In this document: piece after piece, positions 1 through 8,402 of the stretch | Position numbering within the stretch: the stretch's first letter is position 1 | Layout: every line of letters begins with the position of its first letter | Source of the DNA: Sediminibacillus massiliensis | GTDB taxonomy: Bacteria; Bacillota; Bacilli; Bacillales; Amphibacillaceae | Assembly (NCBI RefSeq): GCF_900156915.1 | Contig: NZ_LT732535.1 | Coordinates: 91,624 to 155,623 of the forward strand | Reading direction: 5' to 3' | DNA length: 64,000 nt | The notes under the pieces: generated by a model | What the model was told of the DNA's origin: nothing | What the model saw: the letters and a program-made list of their open reading frames with translations, nothing else | The model's database searches: none | Position numbers and translations under genes: made by a program

Positions 1-1
1 A

Positions 2-793
2 TTAGAGGCTAGCATTAATACAGACAGTTCTTTGGAAGAGGATGAATTGGAGACACGGGATAAAATAGAATATCGGATCCCCCCTAAAAAGAGAAAACTG
101 TCGCCCCTTTTTAAGGTCTTTTTATTTGCTGCAGGTTCTGCTCTCCTGATTGGAGTTACGTTGGGTTTTATCATGTTGCGTTTGTTTGCGGGAATTGATA
201 GTGCAGACAAGACGGCTGACAACTCATTGTCCGGGACTGCAACCGCAAGTGACTTAGCTTCGGACGCGTCAAATCAGGAGTTCATGATACCGGCCCTTAG
301 TGCGTTCGTCATCCAGGGCGGTGTTTTTTCTACATTGGAAAAAGCGGAGGAGTATCAGCAATTGTTCGCATCTTCCGATTTTCCTTCGATAGTGTGGAAG
401 CGCGACGGCCAGTTTTATCTATTTGCCGGAGCAGCAGCGACAGAACAAGCCGCCAAAGAAGAGGCTTCTGCTTTAACAGCAGCAGGAATTGATGTGTATG
501 TAAAAAAATGGGAGACGGATGAATCAGCGATGACTGCTGATAATAATGAAGAACAATGGCTTAGAGACTTCGCAGAACTATGGAATGAATCAGTTGTTTC
601 TCAGTCAACGGTGACCGGCAGTCAATGGATAGCTTGGGCAGAATCCAATCCAGACTCCAACAAGGAAAAGTTTGTTCAATTGGAGGAGGAAGCATTGAAC
701 CTGGCTGAGACTATGGAGGGAAGTAGTACTTCCTCCATCCAATATTCCCTTTTGAAAATGTGGAAACAAATGGAATCGCTAAAAGCAGAGTAG
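2..793 (+). CDS. spoIIB: Stage II sporulation protein B, 5'-truncated by window edge
   Basis: The frame is open to the left edge, so only the C-terminal part is present; a TTG at 32 is the first possible start inside the window but is probably internal. Counting from that TTG, a basic stretch precedes one membrane segment (about residues 28-52), then a low-complexity linker, then an SPOR-like domain (about 90-160). This matches SpoIIB, a membrane-anchored protein that helps septal peptidoglycan thinning at the onset of engulfment. The call rests mainly on its position directly before maf-radC-mreB, as in B. subtilis, plus the membrane-SPOR architecture. Sequence identity of SpoIIB proteins is low, so the name is an inference supported by synteny. 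Confidence 0.8.
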   Translation, partial: LEASINTDSSLEEDELETRDKIEYRIPPKKRKLSPLFKVFLFAAGSALLIGVTLGFIMLRLFAGIDSADKTADNSLSGTATASDLASDASNQEFMIPALSAFVIQGGVFSTLEKAEEYQQLFASSDFPSIVWKRDGQFYLFAGAAATEQAAKEEASALTAAGIDVYVKKWETDESAMTADNNEEQWLRDFAELWNESVVSQSTVTGSQWIAWAESNPDSNKEKFVQLEEEALNLAETMEGSSTSSIQYSLLKMWKQMESLKAE

Positions 794-816
794 ATTAACT
801 ATTCTGCTTTTTATTT
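782..816 (+). terminator. Intrinsic terminator after spoIIB
   Basis: A stem of about 12 bp (782-793 with 799-810) has a 5-nt loop and is followed by a T-rich run. The 5' arm overlaps the stop codon of spoIIB. Confidence 0.75.
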
Positions 817-975
817 TCTTTAAAAATAGAGCAGGTGTTTATTGATTTCTTCTGTTATCGATTCTTTTTTTCTCCTCAGAAAGAACAGGGAAAGAGCTTT
901 TTGTCGGTTTGTATTCAAAGCGAGAATTCTGTAAGATATTGTTACCCGATTACTAGCAGGAAGGAGTTGCCATAC

Positions 976-1542
976 ATGAAACGACTTATTTTGGCTTCCG
1001 GCTCACCACGGCGCAGGGAATTACTGCAGCAAGCTGGTATCCCGTTTTCAATTCGGAAACAAGAAATTGATGAAGAGGCAGTCAGAGCCGACAGCCCAAG
1101 ACAACTTGTCGAAAAATTGGCGAGGTACAAAGGGGAAGCGATACAAATAGGTGATGAGGAAGTTGTTATTAGCGCTGATACGGTTGTCAGTTATAAGGAC
1201 AAAATTCTCACTAAACCACATTCCAAAGAAGAGGCTATGGAGATGCTGTCGCTTTTAAACGGCAAGCAGCATGAAGTACAGACTGGAGTGATGATTCGTA
1301 CCACACAGATAGAGGAGGTCTTCTCTGTTGAAACCAAGGTTCTTTTTTGGGAACATCGGCAAGAGGATTTGGCTGCTTATGTGGAAACTGGAGATCCTTT
1401 CGATAAAGCAGGCGGTTATGGCATCCAAACAAGGGGAGCTTTCTTGGTGAAAGAGATTGCCGGGGACTATTATAATGTAGTTGGTCTCCCCGTCTCCCTC
1501 GTGATCAGGAAACTTAAAGAGTTCGGTATATTCCCTGTATGA
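976..1542 (+). CDS. maf: Maf family nucleoside triphosphate pyrophosphatase
   Basis: The product is 188 aa. Maf proteins hydrolyse dTTP, UTP and modified pyrimidine nucleotides and have been linked to division arrest in Bacillus. The N-terminal ASGSPRRREL motif (from residue 6), the SADTVV acidic motif and the C-terminal GDPFDKAGGYGIQ motif are all present. The frame extends upstream, but the ATG at 976 has a strong AGGAAGGAG site just before it and aligns with family N-termini, so the longer form is rejected. It lies between spoIIB and radC, the conserved Bacillus position. Confidence 0.95.
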   Translation: MKRLILASGSPRRRELLQQAGIPFSIRKQEIDEEAVRADSPRQLVEKLARYKGEAIQIGDEEVVISADTVVSYKDKILTKPHSKEEAMEMLSLLNGKQHEVQTGVMIRTTQIEEVFSVETKVLFWEHRQEDLAAYVETGDPFDKAGGYGIQTRGAFLVKEIAGDYYNVVGLPVSLVIRKLKEFGIFPV

Positions 1543-1623
1543 GCGGTGATTGGCCGGTAAGGAGTTTCAACCTCCTGACATAGCTTAGATAGTTGGGGAA
1601 ATGGATGAAAGGTTGATGATCAA

Positions 1624-2313
1624 ATGTCTGAGCCGGGAGTGAAGTTCAAAAATGTACCAAAACAGGACAGGCCGAGGGAAAGGCTCATTGAAATGGGCCC
1701 TCCATACTTGTCCAACCAGGATTTACTTGCCATTTTATTGGGGACCGGAACGAAAGAAGAGTCTGTCATGACATTGGCTCAAAGGGTTTTGATGCATTTC
1801 GAAGGACTTAGACTGCTGAAAGATTCCACCATCGAAGAATTGACCGCCATTAAAGGAATAGGAAGCGCTAAAGGTGTCCTGCTTTTGGCAGCCATCGAAT
1901 TTGGAAAGAGAATGCATTGTTTCAAGCCGGAAGAAAGGTATGTAATCCGTAGTCCGGAAGATGGAGCGGATTATGTTATGGAAGAGATGAGACAATTGAA
2001 TCAAGAACATTTCGTCTGTATGTTTCTTAACACGAAAAATCAGGTTTTGCACCGTCAGACAATATTTATCGGTAGTTTGAATGCCTCGATAGTCCATCCC
2101 CGCGAAGTTTTCCGCGAAGCTGTAAAACGGTCCGCTGCATCGATCATATGCGCCCATAACCACCCTTCAGGAGATCCCTCGCCATCACAGGAAGATATTC
2201 ATGTTACCAAACGTTTGTCGGAATGTGGTAAGATGATCGGGATAGAACTTTTAGATCACTTGGTTATCGGTGATCGTAAATTTGTCTCTCTAAAAGAAAA
2301 AGGCTACCTGTAA
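1624..2313 (+). CDS. radC: RadC family JAMM-motif protein
   Basis: The product is 229 aa, the usual family length. The N-terminal third has a helix-hairpin-helix-like segment (IKGIGSAKG, around residues 75-83). The C-terminal MPN/JAB domain carries the JAMM metal site: H178, H180 and D191 in HNHPSGDPSPSQED. Despite the gene name, a direct role in DNA repair is doubtful in the family; metalloprotease-like or nuclease-like activity is inferred from the fold only. It is followed by a structured leader and mreB. Confidence 0.93.
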   Translation: MSEPGVKFKNVPKQDRPRERLIEMGPPYLSNQDLLAILLGTGTKEESVMTLAQRVLMHFEGLRLLKDSTIEELTAIKGIGSAKGVLLLAAIEFGKRMHCFKPEERYVIRSPEDGADYVMEEMRQLNQEHFVCMFLNTKNQVLHRQTIFIGSLNASIVHPREVFREAVKRSAASIICAHNHPSGDPSPSQEDIHVTKRLSECGKMIGIELLDHLVIGDRKFVSLKEKGYL

Positions 2314-2339
2314 CACTATCTATTTTTATTTTTTTTTCG

Positions 2340-2345
2340 TATAAT
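2340..2345 (+). promoter_or_regulatory. Candidate sigma-A -10 element for mreB
   Basis: TATAAT lies 200 bp before mreB. The matching -35 region (2317-2322) is poor. If it is used, transcription starts near 2352 and the transcript carries about 190 nt of leader with three hairpins. Confidence 0.4.
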
Positions 2346-2368
2346 TGGATAGACAGACTTCAAAGTCA

Positions 2369-2473
2369 GCGCCATTTTCAAGAGTTTATCTTGCAATTGG
2401 CGCTTCTTCTCATGGAAGCCGGAAGCGCCATCCGGCTGGAATGGCAACTTGCAGACAGATTTTATTGCAAGTT
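2369..2473 (+). promoter_or_regulatory. Structured mreB leader with competing hairpins
   Basis: There are three consecutive stems. Hairpin 1 pairs GCGCCA 2369-2374 with TGGCGC 2398-2403 and has a nested CAAGA/TCTTG stem (2379-2383/2389-2393). Hairpin 2 pairs 2417-2423 with 2431-2437. Hairpin 3 pairs AACTTGCA 2446-2453 with TGCAAGTT 2466-2473. The loop of hairpin 2 repeats GCGCCA (2425-2430), so it could compete for the 3' arm of hairpin 1. Function is unknown. Confidence 0.5.
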
Positions 2474-2545
2474 TGATTGGTAATGGATATAGTTAAACAT
2501 ACAAATGAAAATTATAATGAATTGTGTTGGAAAGGGAGATATTTT

Positions 2546-3586
2546 TTGGGAAGATTCAGTTTATCACAGGACTTAGGTATAGATTTAGGAACGGCGAACA
2601 CGCTTGTTTTTGTTAAAGGGAAAGGAGTCGTCGTCAGAGAGCCATCCGTAGTTGCCAAAAACAATTCTACTGGTGATATCGAGGCGGTTGGCAGTTCAGC
2701 GAGAAACATGATCGGCCGTACTCCGGGGAATATCACGGTTATACGTCCAATGAAGGATGGAGTTATCGCTGATTATGATACGACAGCAGTGATGATGAAA
2801 TATTACATTAAGAAAGCACAGAAAAACCGTTCAGCATTTGCCAAAAAACCGAATGTGATGGTTTGTGTGCCTTCAGGTATTACGATGGTGGAAGAAAGAG
2901 CGGTTATAGACGCAACCAAACAGGCCGGAGCGAAAGATGCCTTTCCGATAGCGGAACCTTTCGCTGCTGCAATCGGGGCAGGACTTCCGGTATGGGAGCC
3001 TACGGGGAGCATGATTGTCGATATCGGCGGAGGGACGACGGAAGTGGCGATTATATCGCTTGGCGGTATTGTCACGAGTCAGTCCATCAGAACAGCTGGA
3101 GACGAGATGGATGATTCCATTATTCAATATATAAGAAAACAATACAACTTGATGATTGGTGAGCGATCTGCAGAATCAATCAAAATGGATATCGGCTCGG
3201 CCGGTGCCCAAGTTGAAAAAGAAGAAATGGATATCAGGGGCAGGGACTTGCTGACTGGTCTCCCTAAAACCATTACGATCAACTCAGATGAAATTGCCGC
3301 TTCCTTGAATGACACGGTAACTTCGATTGTAGAGGCTGTCAAAAATACATTGGAGAAAACTCCGCCGGAACTTGCTGCGGATATCATGGATCGCGGAATC
3401 GTTCTGTCAGGTGGCGGTGCCCTCTTGAAAGGACTTGACCAGGTGATTAGCGATGAAACGAAAATGCCTGTCTTCGTAGCGGAAGAGCCATTGGACAGTG
3501 TCGCGATAGGTACGGGAAAATCCCTGGAATATATTCAGCATTTCCGGTCTCAGCCAAATGTATCCAACCGTTCGACCATGAAATAA
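2546..3586 (+). CDS. mreB: Rod shape-determining protein MreB
   Basis: The product is 346 aa. It is an actin-like ATPase that polymerises under the membrane and guides the elongation machinery. The phosphate-1 motif [17 protein letters not shown] is at the N-terminus, and [16 protein letters not shown] and [13 protein letters not shown] follow at the expected places. The frame is open to 2477, but the TTG at 2546 has an AAGGGAGA site 6-7 nt upstream and gives the N-terminal length typical of Bacillus MreB (337 aa in B. subtilis), so it is preferred. mreC follows 13 nt downstream, forming mreBCD with minCD behind. Confidence 0.95.
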   Translation: MGRFSLSQDLGIDLGTANTLVFVKGKGVVVREPSVVAKNNSTGDIEAVGSSARNMIGRTPGNITVIRPMKDGVIADYDTTAVMMKYYIKKAQKNRSAFAKKPNVMVCVPSGITMVEERAVIDATKQAGAKDAFPIAEPFAAAIGAGLPVWEPTGSMIVDIGGGTTEVAIISLGGIVTSQSIRTAGDEMDDSIIQYIRKQYNLMIGERSAESIKMDIGSAGAQVEKEEMDIRGRDLLTGLPKTITINSDEIAASLNDTVTSIVEAVKNTLEKTPPELAADIMDRGIVLSGGGALLKGLDQVISDETKMPVFVAEEPLDSVAIGTGKSLEYIQHFRSQPNVSNRSTMK

Positions 3587-3599
3587 GTAGGTGTAATCA

Positions 3600-4481
3600 A
3601 TGTCTTTTTTTCGAAGAACTCGGCTGTTTATCATTTTAATAGGAATAATAATACTTGTTGCTTCGATAGGATTTTCTTTGCGGGACCGGGAAGAACTCAC
3701 TACCGCGGAAGAATTTTTGAAAGATACGACAGGCTGGCTGCAAAATATTGTCCACCGACCGGCACAGTTTACAAGCAACATCTTCAGCAACATTGATGAA
3801 ATACGGAATGTATATGAAGAAAATCAACTATTAAAAGAACGACTTGCCGACAATAAAAGTTTGTTATATGAAATTCAAGAACTGAAACAGGATAATGAGG
3901 AATTAAGAAGTACTTTGGATAAAACCGAATCGATAACCGACTATGAGCCTATACAGGCAAGTGTTATAGCGAGGAGCCCTGAGCGTTGGTTCAAGGAAGT
4001 GACTATAAACAAAGGAAAGCAGCATGGTTTAGAAGTCAACATGGCGGTTATTACCGGTGAAGGAATGATTGGAAAAGTTCAGTCTACTTCCGAATTCACC
4101 TCCACTGTCCAGCTACTAAGCGGGTTTGACCGTTCCAATCGTATATCCGTGACGGTTTCACAAGAAGAAAATGAGAATGAGACCGGCTTTGTTATTGGGT
4201 ACGATGAGGATAGGGAAGCACTTATGTTGAAACTTAATTCCTACGACTCCGAAATTGAAGATGGATCATTGGTTGTTTCGTCTGGAATGGGCGGGGTATT
4301 CCCAAGAGGTCTGGAAATAGGTACAATAGAAGAAGTACAACCTGATCAGTATGGACTAACACAAATGGCCTATGTGACTCCTGCGGCCAATTTAGAAGAT
4401 ATGGACCATGTGATAATCGTCAACCGAACAGTAGTTCAACCTGAAGAATCAGCGGATACGACAGAGGAGGATGAACAATGA
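3600..4481 (+). CDS. mreC: Rod shape-determining protein MreC
   Basis: The product is 293 aa (290 in B. subtilis). A short cytoplasmic basic N-terminus leads into one membrane helix (about residues 8-25). A periplasm-facing coiled coil (about 62-105, rich in E, L, K and N) and a beta-rich MreC domain follow. The C-terminus is acidic. MreC links MreB filaments and MreD to the peptidoglycan synthases RodA and PBP2. The stop overlaps the mreD start by four bases (ATGA), implying coupled translation. Confidence 0.95.
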   Translation: MSFFRRTRLFIILIGIIILVASIGFSLRDREELTTAEEFLKDTTGWLQNIVHRPAQFTSNIFSNIDEIRNVYEENQLLKERLADNKSLLYEIQELKQDNEELRSTLDKTESITDYEPIQASVIARSPERWFKEVTINKGKQHGLEVNMAVITGEGMIGKVQSTSEFTSTVQLLSGFDRSNRISVTVSQEENENETGFVIGYDEDREALMLKLNSYDSEIEDGSLVVSSGMGGVFPRGLEIGTIEEVQPDQYGLTQMAYVTPAANLEDMDHVIIVNRTVVQPEESADTTEEDEQ

Positions 4482-5017
4482 GAAGGTTTTATCTTCCTCT
4501 CATCCTGCTGGCACTGCTGATTTTCGAAGGAGTGGCACTTGATTTTCTTCCTGATTCCTTGACTGATGGGAAATGGATGATTGTTCCTCACTGGGTGCTT
4601 GTTTATCTTGTTCTGATCACCGTTTTTTATGACATGGAGCGTACATATTTTTCCGTACTATATGCATTGATTTTCGGCCTTGTTATCGATATTGCTTATA
4701 CGAGTGTCATAGGCGTCTATATGTTCATTTATGCGTTGGTGGTTTACTTGGTCCATGGGTTGAAAAAGCTCCTCCATACTAATTTCTTCGTCGCATTATT
4801 GTTGGTTGTGATCGCCGTTGCACTAGTTGATACAGGTTTATATATTATCTACTCCTTTATAGGGATGACCATTTTTTCCTGGTCGGAATATCTCTTGGTT
4901 CGCTTGATGCCTACGGTGTTGGCGAATCTGTTGTTCTTTTTGATTCTCTACCCGATTACGAAACCCAAACTGGCAAAATGGTCCACGGCACGTTTCGATC
5001 AGACGAACAAGCTATAA
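4478..5017 (+). CDS. mreD: Rod shape-determining protein MreD
   Basis: The product is 179 aa and very hydrophobic, with about five predicted membrane helices. It is the third member of the elongasome MreBCD set. The start ATG overlaps the mreC stop codon. MreD sequences are poorly conserved; the call rests on size, hydropathy, the N-terminal RRFYLPLILLALLIFEGVAL segment and synteny. Confidence 0.93.
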   Translation: MRRFYLPLILLALLIFEGVALDFLPDSLTDGKWMIVPHWVLVYLVLITVFYDMERTYFSVLYALIFGLVIDIAYTSVIGVYMFIYALVVYLVHGLKKLLHTNFFVALLLVVIAVALVDTGLYIIYSFIGMTIFSWSEYLLVRLMPTVLANLLFFLILYPITKPKLAKWSTARFDQTNKL

Positions 5018-5148
5018 TCATAGTTTCATAACTGATATAGAATAGAAGTACCTGTTCTTATTTGGATAACTAGGCAGCTTAAAGTAAAGTATCATTTTTC
5101 GAGCAAACCAGATTTTATTGAAAAAATAACTTTTGAGGTGAACGTATC

Positions 5149-5835
5149 GTGGCAGGCAGCAAGCAAGTAGTAACGATAAAAGGAACGCGTGACGGTCTTA
5201 CGCTTTATATAGATGATTCTTGTTCCTTTAACGAATTATTACATCAGTTGGATCAAACGTTGTCCACAAACCATGTCGATGAAGAGGAACCGATGATTAC
5301 GGTGTCCATTCAGCTTGGCAATCGTTACTTACACGAATCACAGGAAGAGCAGTTAAGGGATTTGATCCGAAATAAGAACAAGCTGGTCGTCCAATCCATA
5401 GAATCCGATGTAATCCCGAAAAGGCAAGCGCTTGAGTGGAAGGAAGACAGTGAAGTGAAAGTGATCAACAAAGTCATCCGTTCCGGACAAGTTGTAGAAG
5501 TGAAAGGGGATTTGCTCCTCGTCGGGGATGTAAACCCTGGTGGAAAAATCGCTGCAAGCGGAAATATTTTCGTAATGGGGAATCTCCGTGGCATCGCCCA
5601 TGCAGGGTTGCATGGAAATAGGGATGCGGTGATTGCTGCAGCATTTATGAAACCAACTCAATTACGAATTGCAGATTACATCAGCCGTTCACCTGACTAT
5701 GAGTCAGATGGCGTTTATATGGAGTGCGGTCTTATAGATCAGGAAAAAGAGAAAATCATCATCGACCGCCTCCAGGTTCTTTCGCAAAAACGACCGGATA
5801 TTAGCGGGTTTGAAAGGAGAATGATACATGGGTGA
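5149..5835 (+). CDS. minC: Septum site-determining protein MinC
   Basis: The product is 228 aa. MinC inhibits FtsZ assembly near the poles and acts with MinD. The N-terminal domain (about 1-105) is followed by the C-terminal right-handed beta-helix domain (about 118-215), with the characteristic RSGQ(V/I)EVKGDLLLVGDVNPGG and GNIFVMGNLRG segments. The start is GTG, 8 nt after a GAGGTG site. The 3' end overlaps minD by 8 nt. The 131-nt gap from mreD holds no recognised signal. Confidence 0.96.
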   Translation: MAGSKQVVTIKGTRDGLTLYIDDSCSFNELLHQLDQTLSTNHVDEEEPMITVSIQLGNRYLHESQEEQLRDLIRNKNKLVVQSIESDVIPKRQALEWKEDSEVKVINKVIRSGQVVEVKGDLLLVGDVNPGGKIAASGNIFVMGNLRGIAHAGLHGNRDAVIAAAFMKPTQLRIADYISRSPDYESDGVYMECGLIDQEKEKIIIDRLQVLSQKRPDISGFERRMIHG

Positions 5836-6625
5836 AGCGATTGTTATAACTTCAGGTAAAGGCGGTGTCGGCAAAACGACGACTACTGCCAACCTAGGAA
5901 CTGCTTTGGCGCTGCTCGGGAAAAAGGTTTGTTTGATCGACACCGACATTGGTCTAAGAAACCTTGACGTTGTTATGGGATTGGAAAATAGAATTATTTA
6001 TGACATTGTCGATGTTATACAAAAAAGATGCAAACTGAAACAGGCATTGATCAAAGATAAAAGATTTGATTGCTTATTTCTGCTTCCAGCTGCACAGACC
6101 AGCGACAAATCTGACCTCCATCCTAAAGGAATGGAAGAAATCGTAGCGGAATTAAAACAAGAATACGATTATATTCTCATTGATTGTCCTGCCGGTATTG
6201 AGCAAGGATATAAAAATGCAGTCGCGGGAGCTGACAAAGCACTGGTTGTTACCACACCTGAGAAATCAAGTGTGCGTGATGCTGATAGGATAATAGGTTT
6301 ACTTGAGAAAGAAGATATTGAACCTCCTCACTTGATTGTCAACAGAATTAGAAACCACATGGTCAAAAGTGGAGATATGCTTGATGTAGATGAAATAGTT
6401 CAAATTTTGTCGATTGAACTGCTCGGCATCGTGGTAGATGATGAAGAGGTAATCAAGGCTTCCAATCATGGGGAACCCGTTGCCTTCCACCCAAATACCA
6501 AAGCATCGATTGCGTACAGAAATATTGCAAGAAGGATTCTGGGAGAGACTGTACCATTACTATCCTTGGAAGAGGATAAAAGTGTATTATCCAAAGTGAA
6601 AAAGTTCTTTGGAATCCGTTCCTAG
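5828..6625 (+). CDS. minD: Septum site-determining ATPase MinD
   Basis: The product is 265 aa. This ParA/MinD ATPase recruits MinC to the membrane. The deviant Walker A motif GKGGVGKTT spans residues 10-18, with the signature lysine K11 and P-loop K16. The LIDTDIGLRNLDVVMGLE and LIDCPAGIE motifs follow. The extreme C-terminus (SKVKKFFGIRS) is a basic amphipathic helix, the usual membrane-targeting sequence. Translation is likely coupled to minC through the 8-nt overlap. A strong terminator follows. Confidence 0.98.
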   Translation: MGEAIVITSGKGGVGKTTTTANLGTALALLGKKVCLIDTDIGLRNLDVVMGLENRIIYDIVDVIQKRCKLKQALIKDKRFDCLFLLPAAQTSDKSDLHPKGMEEIVAELKQEYDYILIDCPAGIEQGYKNAVAGADKALVVTTPEKSSVRDADRIIGLLEKEDIEPPHLIVNRIRNHMVKSGDMLDVDEIVQILSIELLGIVVDDEEVIKASNHGEPVAFHPNTKASIAYRNIARRILGETVPLLSLEEDKSVLSKVKKFFGIRS

Positions 6626-6651
6626 ACTTTCTTAGCCAGCTTATTAGTTAT

Positions 6652-6678
6652 CCCCGGTCTTAAAGGCCGGGGTTTTTT
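6652..6678 (+). terminator. Intrinsic terminator after minD
   Basis: CCCCGG (6652-6657) pairs with CCGGGG (6667-6672), followed by six T residues. It closes the mreBCD-minCD transcription unit. Confidence 0.9.
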
Positions 6679-6756
6679 GTCGGGACAAACCTTCCGCATA
6701 ACCTGCCTTATTCGTACATAGACTTGTACAAAACATATAAGAAGGAATGACGCGGG

Positions 6757-7533
6757 ATGAAAAAAGATGTCAGCCAAGTTCGCAAAAGTATTGCTAAGAG
6801 AAAGAGAGAAAAGTCCATCAGCTCTGTTACCTCATTTAAACAGGAGGCCCCTGATTTTAAAAACTCCTTCCCACAAGACGAAGAAAAGCATGGTTACCTA
6901 CCATTTTCAACGGAAAATTACACAGATTCATCTGACATTAAAGAGAAGTTTACCGCCAATCTCGTCATGAAAAGCATTCTGGCTGGAATTCTGTTCTTTG
7001 CTATCGCGACTATACACCGGGCTGATATGCCTTGGCTCATACAACCGAAACAATGGACAAGCCAGGCATTGACGGAGGAATTTCCATTTGCATCTGTAAA
7101 TCAATGGTATCAGAATAAATTTGGCAGCCCGTTGGCAATGACGCCAGACAAGGAAGAGACAGAAGACCAGCCGGCGGCACTGCCTGTCAATGGTACAGTC
7201 AGCCAGTCCTTCCAGGCCAACGGTGAAGGGATACGGATTGCTGCTGATGAAAAGTCCCAAGTAGTGGCAGTAGAAGCTGGAACGGTTATTTTTGCCGGCA
7301 ATGATTCCGAAACAGGAAAGACAGTTATCGTACAGCATGCAGATAAAAGTAAAAGTATTTATGGATATTTATCGTCGATTGATGTTTATCAGTATCAGTT
7401 CATAGATGCCAGCACTGTACTTGGGGAATTTGATCCATCCACAGGAGTGTCAAAGGACATTTATTTTGGCATCCAAAAGAATAATCAATATCTTGACCCA
7501 ATACAGGTGATACAAGTTGACGAAACTCCGTAA
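6757..7533 (+). CDS. spoIVFA: Stage IV sporulation protein FA
   Basis: The product is 258 aa. SpoIVFA holds the intramembrane protease SpoIVFB inactive in the mother-cell outer forespore membrane until the forespore signal SpoIVB arrives. A long basic and polar N-terminus precedes one membrane segment (about residues 68-87). The C-terminal half (about 145-250) is an M23/LytM-like domain that appears degenerate, since I see no complete HxxxD and HxH zinc site. It overlaps the spoIVFB start by 17 nt, as expected for an obligate pair. Confidence 0.93.
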   Translation: MKKDVSQVRKSIAKRKREKSISSVTSFKQEAPDFKNSFPQDEEKHGYLPFSTENYTDSSDIKEKFTANLVMKSILAGILFFAIATIHRADMPWLIQPKQWTSQALTEEFPFASVNQWYQNKFGSPLAMTPDKEETEDQPAALPVNGTVSQSFQANGEGIRIAADEKSQVVAVEAGTVIFAGNDSETGKTVIVQHADKSKSIYGYLSSIDVYQYQFIDASTVLGEFDPSTGVSKDIYFGIQKNNQYLDPIQVIQVDETP

Positions 7534-8389
7534 AATGGTTCCAGGCATAAACATCCACCCAATATTGTTTATTTTTGCTGTAACGGCGTTTCTTACAGGA
7601 ACTATTGTGGAGTTTATCTTGATATTTACAATTGTAATCATTCATGAACTGGGACACTTGTCGATGGCTGTTTATTATAAATGGCGGATAAGAAGGATCA
7701 ACCTTTGGGTATTTGGCGGAGTGATGGAAACAGAAGAACATAGCTGCAAACCGGTTAAAGAAGAGGCTTACATCCTGTTGGCCGGACCACTGCAGCATCT
7801 CTGGATTTATATATTGCTTTATGCCTTATCTTATATGGATATACTTCCCCAAGCAATCGTAGATCTCGGTTATTTATATAATACCACCATTTTAGCTTTT
7901 AACTTATTGCCTGTATGGCCTTTGGATGGCGGTAAGCTGCTGTTTTTATTGCTGGGGCAATTCCTCTCTTTTCGAAAAGCACACAGTGCCGCTGTGTTTA
8001 TATCTCTCATTTTCTCCTCGGTGGCGATTTTGCTGTCGTTGATATTGTTCCCATTCACCCTCAGTTCTGTCTTGTTGGCAGGTTTTATATTATGGGAAAA
8101 TAGATTAGAATGGAAACGTCGCTACTATGTGTTTATGCGGTTTTTATATAAAAGATACTCGACGAATCCAGTCCTTGGCAGGGTCCGGCCTGTTGTTGCT
8201 TGCTCTGATGAACAGTTAATCGATGTTTTTTCTCATTTTAAACGGTCGAGCAGGCATCACATATATGTGAAAAATGACAGTAGGTCGCTTTCCTGTTGCT
8301 GGATTGATGAAAGAGACTGTCTGCATGCTTATTTCGGTGTGAAACAATACAAGATTACGGCTGGAGAAATAAGCGGACAAAATCATTAA
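7517..8389 (+). CDS. spoIVFB: Stage IV sporulation intramembrane metalloprotease FB
   Basis: The product is 290 aa. This site-2-protease-family enzyme cleaves pro-sigma-K in the mother cell. The zinc motif HELGH is at H43-E44-x2-H47 within a hydrophobic helix, and the third ligand motif NLLPVWPLDGGK places D137 as in B. subtilis SpoIVFB. Several membrane helices span the first 200 residues and a CBS-like C-terminal region follows. The TTG at 7517 is preferred because CAGGTG lies 7 nt upstream; an ATG at 7535 is the alternative. Confidence 0.95.
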   Translation: MTKLRKMVPGINIHPILFIFAVTAFLTGTIVEFILIFTIVIIHELGHLSMAVYYKWRIRRINLWVFGGVMETEEHSCKPVKEEAYILLAGPLQHLWIYILLYALSYMDILPQAIVDLGYLYNTTILAFNLLPVWPLDGGKLLFLLLGQFLSFRKAHSAAVFISLIFSSVAILLSLILFPFTLSSVLLAGFILWENRLEWKRRYYVFMRFLYKRYSTNPVLGRVRPVVACSDEQLIDVFSHFKRSSRHHIYVKNDSRSLSCCWIDERDCLHAYFGVKQYKITAGEISGQNH

Positions 8390-8402
8390 GGATGGAAAAA
8401 CG

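Noticed and set aside
2512-3142. Several antisense frames of 74-90 codons within mreB
   Set aside because: They are shadows of the strongly coding mreB frame; the same applies to the antisense frames across the other large genes.
6698-6724. Sigma-E-like promoter (GCATAAC and CGTACATA) before spoIVFA
   Set aside because: The gap between the elements is 10 nt rather than 14-15, and the -35 match is poor.
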